This document shows positions 1 through 6,800 of a stretch of 8,573 nucleotides of DNA, piece after piece (the first letter of the stretch is position 1; every line of letters starts with the position of its first letter). Source of the stretch: Oscillospiraceae bacterium (GTDB lineage Bacteria > Bacillota > Clostridia > Oscillospirales > Ruminococcaceae). Location: NCBI GenBank assembly GCA_029098085.1, contig JAQXNQ010000428.1, positions 1-8,573 of the forward strand, in the 5' to 3' direction. The notes under the pieces are model-generated. The model did no database searches and was not told the DNA's origin. It saw only the letters and a list, made by a program, of their open reading frames with translations. The position numbers and the translations under genes were made by a program.

Positions 1-141
1 CCACCGGCTGGGTCAAGTGGAACGGCGGCTGGTATTATCTGACCGGCAGCGGCGCCATGGCTGCCAACAGCTGGGTGCTGTGGAACGGCCAGTGGTACTT
101 CCTGACCGGCAGCGGCAAAATGGCTGCCAGCCAGTGGGTGC
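1..141. repeat. Left copy of a perfect 141-bp terminal direct repeat
   Basis: Read base by base, 1-141 equals 8433-8573 with no mismatch. It lies inside cell-wall-binding repeat coding sequence and keeps the same reading frame in both copies. The match lasts exactly as far as the window allows, so its true extent is unknown. A length of 141 equals the largest default k-mer of a widely used metagenome assembler (MEGAHIT), which leaves overlaps of this size on circular or looped contigs. Confidence 0.97.
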
Positions 142-245
142 TGTGGAAAGACATTTGGTACTACCTGACTGAAGACGGCTCCATGGCGGTCAGCACCGTC
201 ATTGACGGCTACAGGGTAGACGAAACCGGCGCCTGGATCGCCTGA
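1..245 (+). CDS. C-terminal end of a cell-wall-binding repeat surface protein (5' partial)
   Basis: The frame is open from the left edge (first full codon at base 3) and stops with TGA at 243-245. It encodes three cell-wall/choline-binding-type repeats of about 20 residues, with the pattern W-x-x-WYYLTGSGxMA, then a degenerate last unit ending GYRVDETGAWIA. Such repeats (CW_binding family) hold secreted proteins non-covalently to teichoic-acid choline or related wall polymers, through the aromatic residues. No start codon belongs here; the ATG at 57 is internal to the repeats. Bases 1-141 are identical to the last 141 bases of the window, so this is either the missing C-terminus of the large gene at 3812 or the tail of a close paralogue. 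If joined, it adds 34 residues to that protein. Confidence 0.9.
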   Translation, partial: TGWVKWNGGWYYLTGSGAMAANSWVLWNGQWYFLTGSGKMAASQWVLWKDIWYYLTEDGSMAVSTVIDGYRVDETGAWIA

Positions 246-295
246 GCTCCCGCTGAACGCTTCGCTTCATACAAGCCCTCCTGAAAATAACACGG

Positions 296-332
296 AAATG
301 CCCCCGCCGGAACGAAACCGGCGGGGGCATTT
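296..332. terminator. Strong hairpin terminator after the surface-protein gene
   Basis: A perfect 15-bp stem (296-310 pairs with 318-332) closes a 7-nt loop (aacgaaa). The core is GCCCCCGCCGG, flanked by A's on the left and T's on the right. It begins 51 bases after the stop codon at 243-245, as expected for the end of the + strand gene. The T-tract is short on the + strand (attt). On the minus strand the hairpin is followed by a richer run (gttatttt), so it may work in both directions. Confidence 0.85.
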
Positions 333-389
333 CTGCGGCCAGATGAGATTACTCAGGAAAACGTACCGGATCACAGCTTTCAACTACAC

Positions 390-617
390 TTACCTCATAT
401 CGGAAAAGTGTCCTTCCGCAATCAGTCTTCCGTCTTTCAGAGATACTTGCAGAGTCTCAGATTCGTTCTCGGCAATATGGATCTCCACGACATTTCCATC
501 TGCCGGACTCTCCACAGACACATGCGCATGACCGGAAGGGAATACTCCAAAAACAAGAAGAGCAAAATACATCCGGAACAACGGCGGCGGCACGACATCG
601 TGCGTCTGATGGAGCAT
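390..617 (-). pseudogene. Coding-like remnant, unknown family (minus strand)
   Basis: A 75-codon frame from an ATG at 615-617 to a stop at 390-392. Its last ~45 residues (from about GHAHVSVESPADG to EGHFSDMR) have the balanced, alternating hydrophobic/charged composition of a real beta-rich protein end. The part before is less convincing, with a proline run and a hydrophobic FALLVFGVF patch. The frame stays open upstream without a clear ribosome binding site, back into the hairpin at 657-693. I do not recognise the family. The best reading is the decayed 3' end of a gene formerly transcribed leftwards; a chance frame is also possible. The rest of 246-731 holds only the two hairpins. Confidence 0.3.
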
Positions 618-656
618 GATCTGCCGCTGTGAGCAGGCAGCCTCTTTATGGAATGG

Positions 657-693
657 ACAAAGCCGGTGCGCTGCGGGGATGCACCGGCTTTGT
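657..693 (-). terminator. Hairpin downstream of the GH4 gene
   Basis: A perfect 13-bp inverted repeat: ACAAAGCCGGTGC (657-669) pairs with GCACCGGCTTTGT (681-693) around an 11-nt loop. It starts 38 bases beyond the GH4 stop codon on the minus strand, the natural place for that gene's terminator. The right stem arm read on the minus strand contains CTTTGT, but no long T-run follows, so efficiency is uncertain. Confidence 0.65.
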
Positions 694-731
694 CACCGCG
701 TCGACGGGCTTTTATCTCCCGCAAAAGCTTA

Positions 732-2234
732 TTACTTCTTTGCCTTGTCTGCCTCGGCGGCATTCCTGGTGGCAGCGGCACGGTCGGCCTGCATTTCCTC
801 CACCGTCTTTGTGTGCAGGAGGGCAGCGCCTTTGTATCCGTCCCGGGTGGGGAGCAGCGTTCCGTTTCTGCGCCCTTCCTCCATCCGCACCTTGGCTTTT
901 TGGATTTCTTCGGCATATTGGGGCAGCCATTTTTCCCCGGCGATCAGCATTTCATCCACCATCTGCCAGATCTGGGGCGGTGTGCAGACTGCGCCGGTGA
1001 GAGGATCCATCATCATCGCCTGCCTGAGAAGATCAATGTCTCCCCGGTAAGCCGCTTCCACAGCCATACGCTGAACTGCAATGTTGGACAGGCAGCAGGC
1101 GGCAGGCCCCAGGGGCAGATCCCCTACCCGCGGGATATTGATCCCGTTTGCATCTACATAACCGGGCACCTCGACAATGCAGTCGTCCGGCAGGTTGGAA
1201 ATCGCGCCGTTATTCACCACATTAAAATGCCCGCGGTAAATCCGGCCGGTTTCCAGGGATTCAATGATATAAGAGCCATGCTCCTGGCTGCGGTTCTCCG
1301 GGGCATAGGACATGGGCGGAGCCTTCATCCAGTTGGGGAAGTCCGTTTCAAACCAGCTGCGTCCCTCCTGGCAGACCCGCAGATACCCGCCGGTCTCTCC
1401 GTTGATCCAGTCGCTCAGATCAATCCATTTGAGCAGCTCCTGCTCGTTTTTCCGGTACCAGGGGACATACTCGGAAAGGTGCCCGTTGGATTCGGTGGAA
1501 TAATAGCCAAACCGCCGGAGCATATCAATCCGGACCTTTTCCGTCTGGCTGAGAACCGGATCCTTTTCATAGGCCTCCAGAATTTTTCCTGTCAGATCCT
1601 CGCCTTTGTGCTTCACGCTGATGTACCAGGTCATGTGGTTGATGCCGGCGCAGATAATATCAACCTCTTCCTGTTTATAGCCCAGAGCATTGGCAATCTG
1701 CCGGTGGCCACCCTGAACTCCGTGGCAAAGGCCAATTGTAGGAACGGTGCTGTACTTGTTGCACATCCAGGTGACCATGGCGTTGGGGTTTGCATAGTTC
1801 AGAAGGATACAGCCGGGAGCGGCAACCTCCTCAATATCCCGGCAGAATTCCAAAGCGGCATAGGCGCTGCGCTAGCCGTACACAATACCGCCCGCGCAAA
1901 GGGTATCGCCGACGCACTGATCCACGCCGTATTTCAGAGGAATATTGACATCCGTTTCAAAGGCCTCCAGCATACCGATCCGCACAGAGTTGATGACATA
2001 TTTTGCATTGCGGAAGGCCTCCCGGCGGTCCAATGTGGTGGAAATCCGGATATCCAGACCGTTCGCCTCAATATCCCGCCGGCAAAGCTGATAAACCATC
2101 CGGAGGTTGTCCGGGTTGATGTCAGTGAAGGCAACCTCCACATCCCGGAACTCCGGCACCGTCAGCAGATCTGCCAGAAGGCGGCGGGTGAAGCCGATGC
2201 TCCCTGCCCCGATGAACGCAATCTTAAAGCTCAT
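732..2234 (-). pseudogene. GH4 family glycosidase (MelA/LplD-like), interrupted by an in-frame amber codon
   Basis: GH4 enzymes are cytoplasmic NAD+- and divalent-metal-dependent hydrolases; the MelA/LplD branch acts on alpha-galactosides, alpha-glucosides or alpha-glucuronides. The start is ATG at 2232-2234 (MSFKIAFIGAG), preceded by AGCAGGGA. Visible landmarks, numbering through the stop: dinucleotide-binding GAGS at 9-12, acidic TDINPDN around 38-43, GDTLCAGGI at 109-117, LNYANPNAM around 145-153, LCHGVQGG with the metal-ligand Cys at 170, AGINH with the metal-ligand His at 200, and EYVPWY with the likely catalytic Tyr at 256. MMMDPLTGAV lies near the C-terminus, and a Lys/Ala-rich tail ends the protein. 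Codon 121 is TAG (1872-1874); the frame and homology continue unbroken on both sides. Total length is 500 codons, close to the family's usual ~450. The N-terminal piece alone is 120 residues, and the C-terminal piece lacks the NAD+ site, so neither should work alone. Alpha-galactosidase is my favoured guess, not proven. Confidence 0.9.
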
Positions 2235-2262
2235 AAAATATCCCTGCTTTCTATAAAAGGAT

Positions 2263-2290
2263 GATGCTTTCAGGAACTGCCTGAACCATC
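2263..2290. promoter_or_regulatory. Dyad-symmetric candidate operator upstream of GH4
   Basis: The perfect inverted repeat TTCAGG-aactg-CCTGAA (2269-2285) is flanked by a second pair, GATG (2263-2266) and CATC (2287-2290). The outer pair is one base off symmetry. It ends about 30 bases upstream of the GH4 start codon, where a regulator could block or recruit polymerase. It also overlaps the degraded 5' end of the AraC-family frame, so it could instead be chance symmetry in former coding sequence. No convincing -35/-10 pair for GH4 was found; TATAGA on the minus strand (2255-2250) is the best -10 candidate. Confidence 0.3.
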
Positions 2291-3011
2291 CGCATATACA
2301 AACGGCCAGTATATCTTTCTGGATGAAGATGTCCCCCACAGCCTGAAAATTGACGATCGCCGGGGGTGCAGCATCATGAATATCGAGTTTGCCTGTCTCC
2401 CACAGGGCGGGATGGGCTGTCTTTCTGCCGCCCGGGAACACTGCAAAACGGTGCGGGATTTTCTCTGCCTTGGTCAGCCCTATTTTGTCTCAGACGGGCA
2501 AAACTGCTTTGGAGGGGTGATAAAGGATCTGATTTTTCAATTGGAAAGGCCATCCAGCCCGGAAAGGCAGTTCCTGATCGGAAACCTGCTGGAACGGCTG
2601 GTCTGTGCCCTCGCCGAAGGCAGTCTCCATCAAAATCGTCTCAGCGGGATCACCTATGTCCGTCGGGCAGTTGCCTGCATTGAACGGCATTATGCCAGCT
2701 CTCTGAAGGTCCAGGATATTGCGAAGGAAGCCGGCGTCAGCCGCAGTTACCTCCAGCTGGTCTTTCAAAAGGAGATGGGCTGCGGCGTCAGCAGTTATGT
2801 CAACCGTCTTCGGATCAGCAAGGCGAAATTTCTCCTGACAAATACGATGCTGCCTCTCGCCGACATCGCCTGCCAGGTGGGGTTTAACAGCCGTCAGAAT
2901 TTCGTGCTGGCCTTTCGGCGGGAAACCGGAATTCCCCCTTCCGTCTTCCGGAAGCAAAATCCTGCCGTGGCCGAAATCCGGACCGGCAGTTTCAAACAAT
3001 TCGATCCTTAA
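2265..3011 (+). pseudogene. AraC-family transcriptional regulator, 5'-truncated
   Basis: Numbering from the ATG at 2376, residues ~95-194 form a complete AraC/XylS DNA-binding domain. The first helix-turn-helix is around VQDIAKEAGVSRSYL (112-126), the second around LADIACQVGFNSRQNF (161-176), and the family's closing signature FRRETGIPPSVFR is at 180-192. Stop is TAA at 3009-3011. Protein from this ATG has 211 residues against the usual ~280-300. The frame is open back to a TGA at 2262-2264, and the extra codons read like the end of an AraC sugar-sensing cupin (NGQYIFLDEDVPHSL, then a cysteine-containing MNIEF stretch). No ATG, GTG or TTG lies in that extension. The 2376 ATG has only a weak GGGGG upstream. 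The gene has most likely lost its first ~50-60 codons, although a shorter functional protein from 2376 is possible. It is divergent from GH4 and was probably its regulator. Confidence 0.8.
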
Positions 3012-3170
3012 ACCGGCAAACCGGTATATCCGTACAGGGCGGATGACACAAATCGAAGGCAGACATCCAGTATAATGAAAGCGCCGCGAAAAATGCTGTC
3101 CGCAGACGGTTCTCTCCTGTCTGAAGGGGCGTCAAAGAAGGTCGCATCGGACACATGCATACCAAACAGA

Positions 3171-3200
3171 CATCCCCGCCAGTACAAACTGACGGGGATG
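3171..3200. terminator. Hairpin in the AraC-DUF4838 intergenic region
   Basis: CATCCCCGCCAGT (3171-3183) pairs with ACTGACGGGGATG (3188-3200) around the tetraloop ACAA: 12 of 13 pairs, with one C/A mismatch. CTTT follows on the + strand and TCTGTTTGG on the minus strand. It lies 160 bases after the AraC stop and immediately after the minus-strand coding-like tail at 3209-3307, so it could terminate either direction. Confidence 0.6.
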
Positions 3201-3208
3201 CTTTACTG

Positions 3209-3307
3209 TCAGGTTCGCGGGGCTTCCAGCTTTTTGGAGTCGGGGAGGGTCACGGTGTCCTGGGGCACATCAAACAGTATATAAGTAAGCCGGGCCATTC
3301 TCTCCCA
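3209..3307 (-). pseudogene. Possible 3' remnant of a minus-strand gene
   Basis: The last ~32 codons of a minus-strand frame read WERMARLTYILFDVP, then QDTVTLPDSKKLEAPRT and a stop at 3209-3211. The alternating hydrophobic pattern and VP..TVTLPD strand resemble the C-terminal beta-sandwich strands of some glycoside hydrolases, but this is a pattern impression and no family can be assigned. The frame upstream (to about 3631) is rich in Cys, Arg and Lys and does not look like protein. The stop is followed 8 bases later by the hairpin at 3171-3200, the arrangement expected for a gene end. Beyond this piece, the hairpin and the promoter region, I see nothing in 3012-3811. Confidence 0.25.
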
Positions 3308-3596
3308 TGCACTGAATTGTGCCAATCCCCTTTTCCCGGGGAATGCGTCAAAGCCTGTGTCCACTCTTCCCGAGCGGCCTGCGAACCCGCGGAGGGCATT
3401 CCGCTTGCAGAAAGCAGCACATATTTTGCAGACGCGGGCAGGTAAAGAGCATTCTGTGCTCTGTTTTTTCTCATTTGTGCAGCCTTTCTCCCGAATGTCC
3501 CCCTTGAGCGGACAACTGGACGCAAAATCCGCACATTTTTCTTCCCGGCACATTTTTTCCATCGGAAAATCCGGCGCTGCCATAAAAAATGGTTCG

Positions 3597-3625
3597 TTGA
3601 CAAAGCTGCGCCTCCATGTAAAAAT
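3597..3625 (+). promoter_or_regulatory. Candidate sigma-A promoter for the DUF4838 gene
   Basis: A consensus -35 box TTGACA (3597-3602) is followed 16-17 bases later by an A-rich -10-like element (TAAAAA at 3619-3624 or AAAAAT at 3620-3625), each 4 of 6 to consensus and preceded by TG. It sits at the edge of the only clearly AT-rich stretch of the window (about 3615-3715). Use of this promoter would give a leader of roughly 180 bases before the GTG start. It is assigned from sequence only. Confidence 0.4.
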
Positions 3626-3640
3626 AGTCACATAGGGAAT

Positions 3641-3657
3641 TTGTGAACTAAATCACC
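3641..3657. promoter_or_regulatory. Palindromic operator candidate (CRP/cre-like)
   Basis: TGTGA-ACTAAA-TCACC (3642-3657) is a near-perfect dyad of the kind bound by CRP/FNR-family proteins (TGTGA-N6-TCACA). Read one base earlier, it also matches most of the Bacillota catabolite response element WTGNAANCGNWNNCW with two mismatches. It lies just downstream of the candidate promoter, a position suited to roadblock repression by CcpA. Either identity is inference. Confidence 0.35.
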
Positions 3658-3795
3658 TGCAATAACGGGTATTTTATGTTCATGTTTTCCATATTTCGAT
3701 TCTGATTTCATTTCATCGCGCTGCACACTCTTTTCGGACAGCAGGAGGTGAACCTTTTCGGCGTTTCGGAACAGGCAGGCGGTGGAACAACGAAA

Positions 3796-3802
3796 AAGGA
3801 GG
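3796..3802 (+). promoter_or_regulatory. Ribosome binding site fixing the GTG start
   Basis: AAGGAGG, complementary to the 16S rRNA 3' end, is placed 9 bases before GTG at 3812-3814. No ATG lies in frame nearby, so this site decides the start. The signal peptide begins exactly here. Confidence 0.9.
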
Positions 3803-3811
3803 CAAAGCATC

Positions 3812-6800
3812 GTGAAAACAAACCATCAGCGAAGCATCCAGCTGAAAAGAAGCGTTGCCCTTCTGCTGGCGCTGAGCCTGGCTGCTCCCGCCGGAGGGCT
3901 GCCCGTATATGCGGAGGAGCTTCCCGACGCCGGAGAATGGGGCTCCTGCACTCTGTGCAGTAAAGAGAATCCTCACCTGATCTCCACACCGGCGGAGCTG
4001 AATGCCATCCGCAATCACGTCGGTGAAGACGGTCATATCACCGGCTATTTCCAGCTGGCAAACGACATCACCTTTGATGCGGCGGACTTTGAAGAGGGCG
4101 GAGATTTCTACAACAACGGCCTCGGCTGGCTGCCGATTGGACATGACGGAACCACCCATTCGGAAAACGCCGGCTACGAGCCTGCCACTGTCGACATCTG
4201 GCTGAATGGCGACGATCACGTCATCTCCGGCCTGGAGCACTACAGCCGTCCCGGGGATACGACTTCCGGCAAAGACGCCTGGGGAAATACGCCGGCCATC
4301 GAGTACAGCGGCCTGATCGGTCTGGCTGGCGATGCGACCATTCAGAACCTGGTTCTTGAAGACGCGACATTCTACCTGCAGTACGGCGGCGGCGCCATTT
4401 ATGGCGTGGGTTCCGACGGAACGGTGGTGGACAATGTATCCCTGCGGAATGTTCAGGTGCTGAACCAGTATATATACGACAGCTCTGACGGCGCGGCGGT
4501 CGCTTTCGGTAAGGCCGGCGGCAGTATTACGGATATTACACTGGAAAATTGCGGCAGCCTGTTCCATTCCGCAGCGGAAAACGGCGATCAGTGCTGGCAC
4601 TCGGCCCTGTTTGCAGACCGGATTCTCAGCGGAACAACCATTGACGGCGTGACCATCACCGACTGCCAGCTGGATGCCAACAAAGGCTCCGGCTTGTTCA
4701 GCAGCTTCCTTGGCGATGATTCCACATCCCCGGTTTCCGATATTTCGGTGTCGAACGTAGTGATCGATGGGCTGGAAGTCAATCGCGCCCATCCGTTTGT
4801 GGCTTATTTTGCCTATGATACCTACAACTACAACAGCGATCCCATGGCCTTCACCGCCCGGTATCCCAAATCCTACGAAAACGTTGCGTTTGAGAACATC
4901 AGCGCGGATATCTCGGTAAGCTACAGCGGATATACCGCCGAGCCTGCCAAGATGCTGCCTGACCTTGTTCCCCAGGCGGAAGGCGTGACACTGAAGAATT
5001 CCGTTCTGTCGTACCATCAGGGAGCTGACTATGCGCTTTTCACGGAAAATACTCTGGACGGTGTTTACAGCAATGTATATGTCGTCCGTGATCTGGCAGA
5101 CGCTGATCCCATTGTAATCTATGTGGACGAAAACGGTGTACGCTCCGAAACATCGGTAGCTGTGCCCGCTGATCTGTCTCTGAACGTCGGCGAAACCAGC
5201 GAAGAAGCGCTGAATATCACCCTGACCGGTGCGTCCCTATCCTATGAAAGCAGTGATGAGCGTGTGGCGCAGCTGCTGGAAGACGGGCACATCCAGGCTG
5301 TCGGCGCAGGCAGCGCCAGCATTCTTGTACTGGCAGAAGTAACACCGCAGAGCAGTCTTCCCCTGCTGAAGATAAAGGTCGATGTGACGGGCCCCAACAA
5401 GGACGCTCTGTCTCTGCGGTATGACGAATGCATCAAAGCGGCAGAAGATGAATTCTACACCGAGGAAACCCGTCAGGCACTGCGGCAGGCAGCTGCCAAG
5501 GCAAAACTGGTGCTGGATTCTCCCTCTGCAACGCAGCAGGATGTGGACAATGCCCTGGCAGAACTCGAAGCAGTGGCGGGACAGCTGATTCCCACCGACT
5601 ATCATCTGGAGAGCCTGGTCTATGAAGGCCGCGCCAATGTGACGGTATATGCTTCTGAAGCAGCCAACGCCATTGAAACATTTGCTGTGACCGAGCTGCA
5701 GAACTATCTGGGCATGGTCGGCGACGTCCGGATTTCTCAGGCTGCCAGCGTACAGCCCGGTGGCCCCCTGCAGATCGTCCTCGGCACGCCCCAGTCCTAT
5801 CCGGAACTGAAAGAGCTGTTCCCGGAGGATCTGGCATATCTGGCGGATTCCGATGGCTTTGCGGTACGGCAGATCGACAACATCATCTATATTTTCGGCA
5901 CCGAAGCCAAGGGCACACTGAACGGCGTGTATGACTTCCTGGAAGAGAATGCCGGTATCCTCTGGACCCGCGGCGTAGAGGAACTGGGCACCCTGTACAA
6001 TACCGCAGAAACCATTCCGGTGACCAGAGTGAATTACCGTGAAAAATCCCCCTTCCGGTACCGCACCTGGAACTCCTGCGGCATGGGCTCCACCGGTGTC
6101 CACCACATCGATAAGGACTACACCTATTTTGAGGCCCGCAACAAGATCAACATGGGCGGCGATGAAATCGGCACCCAGATCATCGACGGCGTCAAATACA
6201 ATCTGGCCGGTTCCATCATCAACTCCGGTACTGCCACGCTCTGGATCGACAAATATTTTGACGAACATCCGGAATACTTTATGACGGATAAATTCGGCGA
6301 ACCTCTGCGCAGCCAGTACGGCAGCAACCTCAACTTCTACAGCATGGAAGCGGCGGAAGCCCTTGCAGCTGAGCTGATCGCCCTCAGCGAAAAACAGGGC
6401 AGCAACATCGTGGATCACGGTATTCAGGACAACCAGCATTTCTGCATGATCGTGGATGACGGAGAAGGCGGCAAAGTCGACCTGGCCTCCCTGCCCTTCA
6501 CCACGGAGGATGGCGTCACGGTTACCCCGGATATGAAGAACTACAAATCCACCGTATTCTTCAACTTCCTCAACCATGTGGCGCGGACCATCAAGAAAAC
6601 ACATCCTGAAATCCGCATCACGACCCTCTCTTACATCTACACCGAAACACCTCCCGCGATCCCCGTGGAGGATAACATCATCATCGTCTTTGCTCCCATT
6701 TACGCAGACGACCATGCGCCCATCACCGCCCCCAGCAATGCCACCACCAAGGCCAATCTGGACGGCTGGGCCGAGCTGACCAAAAATGTCATGGTCTACA

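Noticed and set aside
437..916. 159-codon minus-strand frame overlapping the GH4 3' end
   Set aside because: Arg/Cys/Pro-rich translation without protein-like pattern. It overlaps GH4 in another frame and spans its terminator hairpin.
1872..1874. Pyrrolysine or other programmed TAG decoding
   Set aside because: GH4 enzymes are not known to use it, and no pyrrolysine genes or downstream stimulatory element are seen here. A point mutation is the simpler reading, though the stop itself is reported as a finding.
648..2264. 538-codon + strand frame opposite GH4
   Set aside because: Antisense mirror of GH4 codons. GH4 motifs are unambiguous on the minus strand.
3713..5017. 434-codon minus-strand frame opposite the N-terminal beta-helix region
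   Set aside because: Same mirror effect. It crosses the promoter, ribosome binding site and signal peptide of the real gene and has no recognisable motif.
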